Shown piece by piece: positions 17,607 through 26,383 of a stretch of 37,090 nt of DNA. A program made the position numbers and the translations under genes. Location of the stretch: assembly GCF_902499135.1 (NCBI RefSeq), contig NZ_CABVPR010000058.1, positions 1 to 37,090 on the forward strand. Direction: 5' to 3'. The notes under the pieces are model-generated. The model searched no databases. It worked only from the letters and a program-made list of their open reading frames with translations, and had not been told where the DNA came from. The DNA is from Burkholderia dolosa (GTDB lineage Bacteria; Pseudomonadota; Gammaproteobacteria; Burkholderiales; Burkholderiaceae). Every line of letters starts with the position of its first letter. The stretch's first letter is position 1.

Positions 17607-18911
17607 TCATTTGTCGACGAGCCGCTTCGGCACCGACAGCGCGAGCAGCCCGCCGAGCACGAGGAACGCCGCGAGCACGTACATGCCCGCGTCGTTCACG
17701 CCGGTCGCCTGCTTGAGCCAGCCCATCATGTACGGGCTCAGGAAGCCGGCGAGGTTGCCGATCGAGTTGATCATCGCGATGCCGGCCGCGGCCGCCGCGC
17801 CGCCGAGGAACGCGGTCGGCAGGCTCCAGAACAGCGGCAGCGTCGTCAGGATGCCGATCGTCGCGAGCGTGAGGCCGAGCATCGCGAGCGCGGTCTCGTG
17901 CGCCCAGACCACCGACAGCACGAGCCCGAGCGCGCCGATCGCCGCAGGGATCGCCAGGTGCCAGCGGCGTTCGCGGCGCTTGTCCGCGCTGCGCGCGATC
18001 AGGATCATCGCGATGACCGCGGCCGCATACGGCACCGCCGACAGCAGCCCGATCGCGACCGTGTCCGTCACGCCGGTCGCCTTGATGATCGTCGGCAGCC
18101 AGAAGCCGACGCCGTAGAGCCCCATCACGAACGAGAAGTAGATGAGCGCCATCAGCCACACGCGTGGGCTCGCCATCACGGTGCCGAGCGGCAGGTCCTG
18201 CTTCGTCGCTTCCTCCGCGTCGACGTTGCGGGCGAGCAGCGCCTTTTCGTCGTCGGTCAGCCACTTCGCATGCGCGATGCGGTCGTCGAGCGCGAAGAAC
18301 ACGAGCACGCCGGCGAGCACCGACGGAATGCCTTCGAGCAGGAACAGCCACTGCCAGCCGTGCCAGCCGCTCACGCCGTCGAACGCCTTCAGGATGAAGC
18401 CCGAGATCGGGCCGCCGATCACGCCGGACAGCGCGACGGCGGTCATGAAGAACGTCGTCATCCGGCCGCGCCGATGCGCGGGATACCAGTAGGTCAGGTA
18501 AAGGATCACGCCGGGGAAGAAGCCGGCTTCCGCGACACCGAGCAGGAAGCGCATCACGTAGAACATCGCGGGCGTCGTGACGAACATCGTCAGGATCGAG
18601 ATCACGCCCCACGTCGCCATGATCCGCGCGATCCACACGCGCGCGCCGACCTTGTGCAGGATGATGTTGCTCGGCACCTCGAACAGGAAATAGCCGAAGA
18701 AGAAGATCCCCGCGCCGAGCCCGTAGACGGCGTCGCTGAGATTCAGGTCGGCCGCCATCTGCAGCTTCGCGAAGCCGACGTTCACGCGGTCCAGATACGC
18801 GACCACATAGCACAGCAGGAGCAGCGGCGTGAGCCGCCACGACACCTTGCGATAGGTTGCTTCCTCGAATGCGCCGGACGAGCCGGGCAGCGACTGCGTC
18901 GATGTTGCCAT
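17607..18911 (-). CDS. MFS transporter, anion:cation symporter (ACS) type
   Basis: A 434-residue inner-membrane protein with about twelve hydrophobic helices and the ACS-family layout. The conserved N-terminal LLLLCYVVAYLDRVNVGFAK is followed by FFFGYFLFEVPSNIILHKVG and RFLLGVAEAGFFPGVILYLT. Family members import organic anions such as tartrate, phthalate, glucarate or galactonate with protons. ACAGGAGAC precedes the ATG, the same ribosome site as the SDR gene upstream. It is the last gene of an ALDH-SDR-MFS operon and probably imports the compound those enzymes oxidise. The exact substrate cannot be read from sequence. Confidence 0.93.
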   Translation of the reverse strand: MATSTQSLPGSSGAFEEATYRKVSWRLTPLLLLCYVVAYLDRVNVGFAKLQMAADLNLSDAVYGLGAGIFFFGYFLFEVPSNIILHKVGARVWIARIMATWGVISILTMFVTTPAMFYVMRFLLGVAEAGFFPGVILYLTYWYPAHRRGRMTTFFMTAVALSGVIGGPISGFILKAFDGVSGWHGWQWLFLLEGIPSVLAGVLVFFALDDRIAHAKWLTDDEKALLARNVDAEEATKQDLPLGTVMASPRVWLMALIYFSFVMGLYGVGFWLPTIIKATGVTDTVAIGLLSAVPYAAAVIAMILIARSADKRRERRWHLAIPAAIGALGLVLSVVWAHETALAMLGLTLATIGILTTLPLFWSLPTAFLGGAAAAAGIAMINSIGNLAGFLSPYMMGWLKQATGVNDAGMYVLAAFLVLGGLLALSVPKRLVDK

Positions 18912-19035
18912 GTTGTCTCCTGTCCTTGTAGTTGGCCGCGGTCCGGCCCGATGCCGGCCGCGGTTTCGTGCGAAGCAGTGCGTGGTGTCGAGCCGCCCCG
19001 AGCAATCCGGATGCGGCGCGACAGCGTGGATGCCG

Positions 19036-19794
19036 CTAGATGCAGCGCCCGCCGTCGACTTCGAGGCAGACGCCGGTGATGAATTCGGCTTCGTCGGATG
19101 CGAGGTAGAGCGCGGCGTTCGCGACGTCCTGCGGTGTCGAGAAGCGGCCGAGCGGGATCGTCGCGAGGAAGCGGCGGCGGTTCTCGGGTGTGTCGTCGCA
19201 CCCCATGAATTCGGTCATCAGCGCCGTTTCGCCAAGCACCGGGTTGATGCAGTTCACGCGGATGCGGTCCGCGCCGAGTTCGGCCGCGAGCGACTTGCTC
19301 GCGGTGATCATCGCGCCCTTCGTGCTGTTGTACCAGACGAGGCCCGGCCGCGGCCGCACGCCGGCCGTCGATGCGACGTTCACGAACACGCCGCCGCCCT
19401 GTTCGCGGAAGTACGGCACGAACGTCTGCACGCTCCAGAACAGGCTCTTCATGTTCACCGCGTACACGCGGTCGAACTCGGCTTCCGTCACGTCTAGCAC
19501 CGGCTTGTTGCGATGCGTGGTGCCGGCATTGTTCACGACGATCGCGACCGACCGGAAATCGTCGAGCGCCGCCTGCAGCAGCGCGCGCCAGTCGTCGCCG
19601 TTCGATACGTCGCCCGCGACCGCGATCGCCCTGCCGCCCGCGATCGCGATCTCGCTCGCGACGCGCTCGGCCGCCGCGCCGTTCACGTCGTTGACGACGA
19701 CGTTCGCGCCTTCGCGCGCGTACGTCTTCGCAATCCCTTCGCCGAAGCCCGAGCCGCCGCCCGTGACGACGGCCGTCTTGCCGCTCAGCCGCAT
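19036..19794 (-). CDS. Short-chain dehydrogenase/reductase (SDR), glucose-1-dehydrogenase-like
   Basis: A 252-residue NAD(P)-dependent oxidoreductase of the classical SDR family. The cofactor motif TGGGSGFGEG is at residues 11-20. Asp in VNDVNG suggests NAD preference. NNAG is present, as is the catalytic Ser (NVASTAG) with the YNSTK active-site Tyr and Lys. The C-terminus is GVCLEVDGGRCI. The start is ATG with AGGAG upstream. It lies between ALDH and MFS genes on one strand, 124 bases from MFS and 65 from ALDH, and likely oxidises an alcohol or sugar hydroxyl to the carbonyl. Substrate unknown. Confidence 0.92.
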   Translation of the reverse strand: MRLSGKTAVVTGGGSGFGEGIAKTYAREGANVVVNDVNGAAAERVASEIAIAGGRAIAVAGDVSNGDDWRALLQAALDDFRSVAIVVNNAGTTHRNKPVLDVTEAEFDRVYAVNMKSLFWSVQTFVPYFREQGGGVFVNVASTAGVRPRPGLVWYNSTKGAMITASKSLAAELGADRIRVNCINPVLGETALMTEFMGCDDTPENRRRFLATIPLGRFSTPQDVANAALYLASDEAEFITGVCLEVDGGRCI

Positions 19795-19859
19795 GGTGTG
19801 TCTCCTGTACTTGACGAGTATCGTCGTGTGCCGATCGGCCGCTGCGCGGCGCGCACGGC

Positions 19860-21299
19860 CTACCCGTGCCGGATCGCGATCGTTTTCAGTGCGGTGAAGC
19901 CGTACAGCGCCTCGAAGCCTTTCTCGCGGCCGTGCCCCGAGTGTCCGACGCCGCCGAACGGCAGTTCGACGCCGCCGCCCGCGCCGTAGTTGTTGATGAA
20001 TACCTGACCGCCGCGCAGCCGCCGCGCAATGCGCATCTGCCGCGCGCCGTCGCGCGTCCAGATGCCGGCGACGAGCCCGTACGGCGTACCGTTCGCGAGC
20101 GCGACCGCCTCTTCTTCGTCGACGAAGCGCATCGCCGCGAGCACCGGACCGAACACTTCTTCCTGCGCGAGCCGGTGCGACGGCGGCACGTCGCGCAGCA
20201 GCGCCGGCGCCTGATAGAAGCCGCTTTCCGGCGCATCGGCGACGACCTGCCCGTGCGCGGCCATCGGAATGCCGTCGTGCTGCGCGTCGGACAGGAAATC
20301 CCATACGCGCTGCTGCTGCTTCGCGTTGATCAGCGGACCGCAATCGAGATCCGCGCGGCTCGGGCCGACGCGCAGTGCGTTGAACGCGGTCGCGAGCCGG
20401 TCGACGAGCGGCTCGTAGACCGCGCGCTCGATCAGCACGCGGCTGCCGGCCGAGCACGTCTGCCCGCCGTTCTGCACGATCGCCGACACGAGCACCGGCA
20501 GCGCCGCGTCGAGATCCGCGTCGGCGAACACGATCTGCGGCGACTTGCCGCCGAGCTCGAGCGTGACCGGCACGTGGTTCTCGGCGGCCATCTGCGTGAC
20601 CAGCTTGCCGGTGGCCGGCGAGCCGGTGAACGAGATGTGGTCGATGCCGGGATGGCGGGCGAGCGCGGCGCCCGCTTCATGGCCGTAGCCGGTCACGATG
20701 TTCAGCGCACCGGCCGGCAGCCCGGCTTCGGCGGCGAGCTCGGCGACGCGCAGCAGCGACAGGCACGCGTCCTCGGCCGGCTTCACGACGCATGCGTTGC
20801 CGGCTGCGAGCGCGGCGCCGACGCTGCGGCCGAAGATCTGCATCGGATAGTTCCACGGCACGATGTGGCCCGTCACGCCGTGCGGCTCGCGGACCGTCAG
20901 CACCGTGTAGCCGGCTTGATACGGGAGCGTCTCGCCGTGCAGCTTGTCAGCCGCGCCCGCGTAGAACTCGAAGTAGCGCGCGAGCGCGGCGGCATCCGCG
21001 CGGGCCTGCTTCAGCGGCTTGCCGGTGTCGCGCGCCTCGATCGCCGCGAGTTCTTCGAGACAGTCGGCGACGCGCGCCGACAGCCGCATCAGCACGCGGC
21101 CGCGCTCGGCGGCGCTCGCCGCGCCCCACGCACCGGCGAACGCGTCGCGTGCCGCGGCGACCGCGCGCTCGATGTCGGGCGCCGTGCCGCGCGCGATCGT
21201 CGCGAACGGCTGGCCGTCGGACGGATCGACGACGGGAATGGTTTCCAGCTGGGCGGGCAACGTCCACTCGCCCGCGATGAAATGCTTTGCCTCTTCCAT
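19860..21299 (-). CDS. NAD(P)-dependent aldehyde dehydrogenase
   Basis: A 479-residue enzyme of the aldehyde dehydrogenase superfamily, oxidising an aldehyde to the acid. The oxyanion Asn is in VPWNYPM, the cofactor-binding Lys in VVKPAE, the catalytic Glu in LELGGKSP and the nucleophilic Cys in [15 protein letters not shown] and [15 protein letters not shown] are also present. The ATG giving [12 protein letters not shown] has AGGAG nearby; the frame extends 29 codons further but that part is low-complexity and lacks a ribosome site. It is the first gene of the ALDH-SDR-MFS operon. Length and motifs are normal and the specific aldehyde is unknown. Confidence 0.93.
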   Translation of the reverse strand: MEEAKHFIAGEWTLPAQLETIPVVDPSDGQPFATIARGTAPDIERAVAAARDAFAGAWGAASAAERGRVLMRLSARVADCLEELAAIEARDTGKPLKQARADAAALARYFEFYAGAADKLHGETLPYQAGYTVLTVREPHGVTGHIVPWNYPMQIFGRSVGAALAAGNACVVKPAEDACLSLLRVAELAAEAGLPAGALNIVTGYGHEAGAALARHPGIDHISFTGSPATGKLVTQMAAENHVPVTLELGGKSPQIVFADADLDAALPVLVSAIVQNGGQTCSAGSRVLIERAVYEPLVDRLATAFNALRVGPSRADLDCGPLINAKQQQRVWDFLSDAQHDGIPMAAHGQVVADAPESGFYQAPALLRDVPPSHRLAQEEVFGPVLAAMRFVDEEEAVALANGTPYGLVAGIWTRDGARQMRIARRLRGGQVFINNYGAGGGVELPFGGVGHSGHGREKGFEALYGFTALKTIAIRHG

Positions 21300-21437
21300 G
21301 CCTGCTCCTGTAGTGGGCGCGCGTGTGGGCGCGGGCCCCGTTCCGTGCGTTGCGGCGGGGCGGCGTCGTGCTTCGATGGCCGACATCCGGAACGATTATC
21401 GCGCCGATCGTCATCCGGACGCCACCGGTCGTTTGGC

Positions 21438-21443
21438 TATAAT
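21438..21443 (+). promoter_or_regulatory. Candidate -10 box of ppa
   Basis: A perfect TATAAT stands 86 bases upstream of the ppa start, in the otherwise GC-rich region divergent from the aldehyde dehydrogenase gene. No good -35 hexamer is seen at 16-18 bases, so this call rests on the -10 and its placement. Confidence 0.5.
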
Positions 21444-21528
21444 GGCGCATTCCTTGCGGGGTCGCCCGCGGCGATCCATCGGCCGCGGCGCCCTGTCCCG
21501 AATTCCCATCGACCAACAGAGAGCGCTC

Positions 21529-22056
21529 ATGAGCTTCAATCATGTTCCGGCCGGCAAGGACCTGCCGCAAGATTTCAACGTGATCATCGAGATTCCCGCG
21601 CAGAGCGATCCGGTGAAGTACGAGGCCGACAAGGAGTTGGGCCTGCTCGTCGTCGACCGCTTCATCGGCACGGGCATGCGCTATCCGGTCAACTACGGCT
21701 ACATCCCGCAGACGCTGTCGGGCGACGGCGATCCGGTCGACGTGCTGGTGATCACGCCGTTCCCGCTGCTGGCCGGCTCGATCGTGCGCTCGCGCGCACT
21801 CGGCATGCTGCAGATGACCGACGAGTCGGGCGTCGATGCAAAGCTGATCGCGGTGCCGCACGACAAGGTGTGCCCGATGACGGCGAACCTGAAGTCGATC
21901 GACGACGTGCCGGGCTACCTGAAGGACCAGATCAAGCACTTCTTCGAGCAGTACAAGGCGCTCGAGAAGGGCAAGTGGGTGAAGGTCGAAGGCTGGGCCG
22001 GCATCGATGCCGCACACAAGGAAATCACCGAAGGCGCCGCGAACTACAAGAAGTAA
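21529..22056 (+). CDS. ppa: Inorganic pyrophosphatase, family I
   Basis: A 175-residue cytosolic hexameric enzyme hydrolysing pyrophosphate to two phosphates, which pulls biosynthetic reactions forward. Signature motifs are [13 protein letters not shown], the signature DGDPVDVLV with its metal-binding Asp residues, [11 protein letters not shown], and the C-terminal WVKVEGWAG. Length is the usual 175. The ATG follows a weak AGAGAG. A terminator is at 22095-22133 and a TATAAT lies upstream. It is monocistronic as far as I can see. Confidence 0.97.
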   Translation: MSFNHVPAGKDLPQDFNVIIEIPAQSDPVKYEADKELGLLVVDRFIGTGMRYPVNYGYIPQTLSGDGDPVDVLVITPFPLLAGSIVRSRALGMLQMTDESGVDAKLIAVPHDKVCPMTANLKSIDDVPGYLKDQIKHFFEQYKALEKGKWVKVEGWAGIDAAHKEITEGAANYKK

Positions 22057-22094
22057 GCGGCGCGCCGGCCGACGGCCGGTCGTTCGGAGCGCAC

Positions 22095-22133
22095 AACCGC
22101 GCGCGTCTCGTCATGAGGCCGCGCGGTTTTGTT
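22095..22133 (+). terminator. Rho-independent terminator of ppa, overlapping the convergent gene
   Basis: Arms AACCGCGCG (22095-22103) and CGCGCGGTT (22120-22128), then TTGTTT. The right arm and T-run lie inside the last codons of the convergent GIY-YIG gene (stop at 22111-22113), so terminator and coding sequence are shared. Confidence 0.8.
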
Positions 22134-22710
22134 TGGTGCGTGCGATTCGCGCGCCGGACGGTGTTGCGGTGGCTGCGGGCGCGGGCGCGGGCGCGGGTGC
22201 GGCATCGGCGGGCTTTGCGCGCGGTGCGGCTTTCGGCGGCTTTGTCGACGCTGGTGCGCGTGCAGTCTCGAGCGGCCGACGCGGTTTCGCCGTTTTCTTC
22301 GCGCGGGCCGTCGATTCGGCAGTCGATATGGTCGCCGTTTCGGCCGTCGTTTTCGCCCGGTTGCGCGGCGGGCGCGCGCGAATCGGCGCATCCGGCACCG
22401 CTGTCTCGTCGGCACCGTCTGCGCCATCGAGCGCCGCCTGCGGCGGCAGCACCGAGTCGAGCGTCCGGATCCCGGCCGCGAGCTCGCGCTTTTGCGCAGC
22501 GGTGAGCCGCTTCACCCAGTATTCGGCGCGCGACGCGGTCGAGCGGTCGGGCAGCGGAAACGACGCGAGCACCGCACGCGGCTTGCGCGAACGCGTGTAG
22601 CGCGCGCCCTTGCCGGCCGCGTGATCGTCGAAGCGCGCGGCGACATCGGTCGTGATGCCCGTGTAGACGCTGTCGTCGACGCACTCGATCAGATACAGAA
22701 ACCAGGACAT
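22111..22710 (-). CDS. GIY-YIG domain nuclease-like protein with Ala/Pro/Lys tail
   Basis: A 199-residue protein. Residues 1 to about 85 form a UPF0213/YhbQ-type GIY-YIG domain: FLYLIECVDDSVYTGIT supplies the paired Tyr motif, ARFDDHAAGKGARYTRSRKP the Arg-containing helix, and SRAEYWVKRLT the catalytic Glu. Bacterial single-domain members are small; some are reported to cleave DNA or act in repair, and the function here is unproven. From about residue 100 the chain becomes a low-complexity Ala/Pro/Lys/Arg/Thr tail, including a PAPAPAP run, which may bind nucleic acid. The start is ATG (MSWFLYL). Its 3' end overlaps the ppa terminator. Confidence 0.85.
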   Translation of the reverse strand: MSWFLYLIECVDDSVYTGITTDVAARFDDHAAGKGARYTRSRKPRAVLASFPLPDRSTASRAEYWVKRLTAAQKRELAAGIRTLDSVLPPQAALDGADGADETAVPDAPIRARPPRNRAKTTAETATISTAESTARAKKTAKPRRPLETARAPASTKPPKAAPRAKPADAAPAPAPAPAATATPSGARIARTKQNRAAS

Positions 22711-22850
22711 GGCTGCGTGGCGGGATGCGAAGCCGCCAGTGTCGCAGAAATGGCGCGCTTCATTGCCGCATTCGTCGTGTGTCGGCGGATTTCGCCGCGC
22801 ACGGCGGCGTGCGCGCACGTAGCACCGAAGCGCAGCGCGGCCCGCGCACG

Positions 22851-24029
22851 CTACCCGGCCGGCCGCCGGAACGGATCGTGTTCGCGCAGTTCGTCGACGT
22901 ACGCGTGGATATGCTCGGTTTCGCGGGCGAGAAAGTGCGCGACCGCGTCCGAGAACGCCGGATGCGCGAGCCAGTGCGCGGAATGCGTGACCGTCGGCAG
23001 AAAACCGCGCGCGAGCTTGTGCTCGCCCTGTGCGCCGCCTTCGAACGTGTCGAGGCCGGCCTCGATGCAGAACTCGAGCAGCTGGTAGTACGCCGTTTCG
23101 AAATGCAGGCAGGGCACGTGCTCGAGCGCGCCCCAGTAGCGGCCGTACAGCGTGCCGCCGCCGTGCTCGCCGCGACGATAGACGGCGAGCGCGCTCGCGA
23201 TCGGCTGCCCTTCGGCTTCGGCGATCACGAGCAGCAGGTTCTCCGGCATCGTCGCGCCGATCGCGCGGAAGAAGTCGAGGTTCAGGTACGGGCTCGAATA
23301 GTGTTCGCGATAGGTCTGCCGATAGCAGCGCGAGAAGAAGCGCCAGTGGCCGTCGTCGATCATGTCGCCGGTGAGCCGCCGGAACGTCACGCCCGCATCG
23401 CGCACCTTGCGCCGCTCCGCGCGGATGTTCTTGCGCTTCTTCTGCTCGAGCGTGCCGAGGAAGTCGTCGAAGTCGCGATAGCCGTCGTTGACCCAGTGGA
23501 ACTGCACGCCCTCGCGCAGCATCATCCCCATCGATTCGAGAAGACGCGCTTCGTCGCCGGTCGGAAACAGCACGTGCAGCGACGACACGTCGCTCTGCTC
23601 GGCGAACGCGAGCAGCGTGGCCGCGAGCCGGCGGCGCGCGTCGTCGTCGGCCGCGAGCAGGCGCGTGCCCTGCACGGGCGTGAACGGCACCGCGCACAGC
23701 AGCTTCGGGTAGTAGGACAGGCCGTTGCGCTGATACGCGTCGGCCCACGCCCAGTCGAACACGTATTCGCCGTACGAATGCTGCTTCGCGTAGACGGGTG
23801 CGGCGGCCGCGAGGCGGCCCGTGTGCGCGTCGGTCAGCGTGACGAAGTGCGGCGACCAGCCGGTTTCGTCGACCGCGCAGCGCGCGACGTGCAGCGCGTC
23901 GAGGAATTCGTGGCGCAGGAACGGCGTCGGCTGCGCGTCGCGTTCGAGCAGCGCGTTCCATTCGTCGGCCGGCACCTCCGCGGGGGACGACAGGATGCCC
24001 GTGCGATAATCGATGCGTTCGTGTTTCAA
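22851..24029 (-). CDS. FemAB-like / DUF482 GNAT-fold acyltransferase
   Basis: A 392-residue soluble protein of the DUF482 family, distantly related to FemAB/GNAT transferases that act on peptidoglycan-type substrates. Its substrate has not been shown. Visible conserved blocks are PTPFLRHEFLDALH, FDWAWADAYQRNGLSYYPKL, EQKKRKNIRAERRKV and FYETAYYQ-like HFETAYYQLLEFCI followed by FEGGAQGEHKLARGF. The frame begins with a TTG at 24027-24029 (KHERIDYRTG); no ATG is available before the conserved block and the ribosome site is weak, so the start is the least certain part. It is divergent from nadE, 109 bases apart. Confidence 0.85.
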   Translation of the reverse strand: MKHERIDYRTGILSSPAEVPADEWNALLERDAQPTPFLRHEFLDALHVARCAVDETGWSPHFVTLTDAHTGRLAAAAPVYAKQHSYGEYVFDWAWADAYQRNGLSYYPKLLCAVPFTPVQGTRLLAADDDARRRLAATLLAFAEQSDVSSLHVLFPTGDEARLLESMGMMLREGVQFHWVNDGYRDFDDFLGTLEQKKRKNIRAERRKVRDAGVTFRRLTGDMIDDGHWRFFSRCYRQTYREHYSSPYLNLDFFRAIGATMPENLLLVIAEAEGQPIASALAVYRRGEHGGGTLYGRYWGALEHVPCLHFETAYYQLLEFCIEAGLDTFEGGAQGEHKLARGFLPTVTHSAHWLAHPAFSDAVAHFLARETEHIHAYVDELREHDPFRRPAG

Positions 24030-24138
24030 GCGTGAACCCGTACCGTTGGATGTCGCCGGATGTGCGTGCCGCGCGGCCGCGTCCGGGACGATTTCGTCAG
24101 CCGCTCAGGGCGCGCCGCCGCGCTGCGCCGATCCCGCC

Positions 24139-25836
24139 ATGAAGACCCGACTCGCTCTCGCCCAGATCAACGTCACCGTCGGCGATTTCGCCGGCAACGT
24201 CGAGCGCATCGTCGCCGCCGCGCGCGCCGCGCACGACGACGGCGCGCAGTTGATGGTGACGCCCGAACTCGCACTGTCCGGCTATCCGCCCGAAGATCTG
24301 CTGCTGCGGCCCGCGTTCTACGCGGCGGCAGCGGCGTCGCTTCACGCGCTCGCCGATGCGCTGAAGGCGTTCGACGGGCTCGCGGTGCTGGTCGGCCATC
24401 CGTTGCGCGGCGATGCGCGTGCGCCAGCCGTCGATAGTAATGCAAACGGCCCGATCGAGCGCGGCGTGCCGCCCGTCGACACGTACAACGCGGTGTCGCT
24501 GATCGTCGGCGGCGAGATCGTCGGCACCTATCGCAAGCAGGATCTGCCGAACGCCGAGGTGTTCGACGAGAAGCGCTATTTCGCGACGGATGCCGAGCCG
24601 CTGGTGTTCGAGCTGAACGGCGTGAAGTTCGGCGTGATCATCTGCGAGGACGCGTGGCATGCGTCGGCCGCGCAGATCGCGAAGGCGGCCGGTGCGCAGG
24701 TGCTGCTGATCCCGAACGGGTCGCCGTACCACATGAACAAGGAAGCGGTGCGCATCGACATCCTGCGCGCGCGGATCCGCGAGACGGGGTTGCCGATGGT
24801 GTACGTGAATCTCGTCGGCGGCCAGGACGAGCTCGTGTTCGACGGCGGTTCGTTCGTGCTCGATGGGCAGGGCGCGCTCGTCGCGCAGCTGCCGCAGTTC
24901 GACGAAGCGCACGCGATCGTCGAATTCGACGGTGCGCAGCCGCTGCGCGGCGCGATCGCGCCCGCGCTGTCGCTCGAAGCGCAGGTGTATCGCGCGCTCG
25001 TGCTCGGCGTGCGCGACTACATCGGCAAGAACGGTTTTCCCGGCGCGATCATCGGTCTGTCGGGCGGCGTCGATTCGGCGCTGGTGCTCGCGCTCGCGTG
25101 CGATGCGCTCGGCCCCGAGCGCGTGCGCGCGGTGATGATGCCGTCGCGCTTCACGGCCGACATCTCGACCGCCGACGCGGCGGAGATGGCGCGGCGCGTC
25201 GGCGTGCGCTACGACGAGATCGCGATCGCGCCGATGTTCGACGCGTTCCGCGCGGCGCTTGCCGACGAATTCGCGGGCCTCGCGGAAGACGCGACCGAGG
25301 AGAACATCCAGGCGCGGATCCGCGGCACGCTGCTGATGGCGCTGTCGAACAAGTTCGGCTCGATCGTGCTGACGACCGGCAACAAGAGCGAGATGGCGGT
25401 CGGCTACTGCACGCTGTACGGCGACATGGCTGGCGGCTTCGCGGTGCTGAAGGACATCGCGAAAACGCTCGTCTACCGGCTCTGCCGCTACCGCAACGCG
25501 ACGACCGACTACGCGGTGCGCGACGTGATTCCGGAGCGCATCCTGACGCGCGCGCCGTCGGCCGAGCTGCGCGAGAACCAGACCGATCAGGACAGCCTGC
25601 CGCCGTACGACGTGCTCGACGCGATCATGCGGATGTACATGGAAGAAGACCGGCCGCTCGCCGAGATCGTCGCGGCCGGCTACGCGCAGGCCGACGTCGA
25701 GCGCGTCACGCGCCTCATCAAGATCAACGAATACAAGCGCCGCCAGGCGCCGGTCGGCATTCGCGTCACGCATCGCGCATTCGGGCGCGACTGGCGCTAC
25801 CCGATCACGTCGCGCTTTACCGAGCGTCTCGACTGA
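24139..25836 (+). CDS. nadE: Glutamine-dependent NAD+ synthetase
   Basis: A 565-residue two-domain cytosolic enzyme making NAD from deamido-NAD, ATP and glutamine. The N-terminal nitrilase-like glutaminase domain (about 1-250) has the catalytic triad Glu in VTPELALSGYP, Lys in YRKQDLPN and Cys in IICEDAWH. The C-terminal synthetase domain has the PP-loop LSGGVDSALV, TTGNKSEMAVGYCTLYGDMAGG and the end RVTHRAFGRDWRYPI. Length is normal for the two-domain form. The start is ATG (MKTRLALAQINVTVG). glnB follows 62 bases later on the same strand. Confidence 0.97.
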   Translation: MKTRLALAQINVTVGDFAGNVERIVAAARAAHDDGAQLMVTPELALSGYPPEDLLLRPAFYAAAAASLHALADALKAFDGLAVLVGHPLRGDARAPAVDSNANGPIERGVPPVDTYNAVSLIVGGEIVGTYRKQDLPNAEVFDEKRYFATDAEPLVFELNGVKFGVIICEDAWHASAAQIAKAAGAQVLLIPNGSPYHMNKEAVRIDILRARIRETGLPMVYVNLVGGQDELVFDGGSFVLDGQGALVAQLPQFDEAHAIVEFDGAQPLRGAIAPALSLEAQVYRALVLGVRDYIGKNGFPGAIIGLSGGVDSALVLALACDALGPERVRAVMMPSRFTADISTADAAEMARRVGVRYDEIAIAPMFDAFRAALADEFAGLAEDATEENIQARIRGTLLMALSNKFGSIVLTTGNKSEMAVGYCTLYGDMAGGFAVLKDIAKTLVYRLCRYRNATTDYAVRDVIPERILTRAPSAELRENQTDQDSLPPYDVLDAIMRMYMEEDRPLAEIVAAGYAQADVERVTRLIKINEYKRRQAPVGIRVTHRAFGRDWRYPITSRFTERLD

Positions 25837-25847
25837 GCCGCGCGGCT

Positions 25848-25853
25848 TACAAT
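25848..25853 (+). promoter_or_regulatory. Candidate -10 box of glnB
   Basis: TACAAT lies in the 62-base gap between nadE and glnB, 45 bases before the glnB start. It could give glnB its own promoter in addition to read-through from nadE. No clear -35 element. Confidence 0.3.
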
Positions 25854-25886
25854 CGGGATCGCGATTTTTCATCAAACGAGCATTGA

Positions 25887-26237
<351 letters not shown>

Positions 26238-26285
26238 GCGCCGTGCCGCGGTGCCGGGCGGGCCGCGCGATTGCGGTTCGCCAAT

Positions 26286-26322
26286 AAAAAACGGTGCGGA
26301 TACCCGGTTGGGTACCGCACCG
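26286..26322 (-). terminator. Rho-independent terminator of the porin gene
   Basis: The hairpin 26292-26322 pairs CGGTGCGG-A-TACCC with GGGTACCGCACCG (one bulged A). On the minus strand it is followed by six T (26291-26286). It lies 62 bases past the porin stop and also faces the end of glnB, so it may serve both convergent transcripts. Confidence 0.85.
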
Positions 26323-26383
26323 ATACGCGCCTCTCGCAGCAGCGTGGAAAGCGTTGTCGAATCGTTCTTTGGACGGCGCCTGA

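Noticed and set aside
19866-22505. Long plus-strand frame over the aldehyde dehydrogenase and ppa
   Set aside because: Antisense and out-of-frame shadow of two convincing genes.
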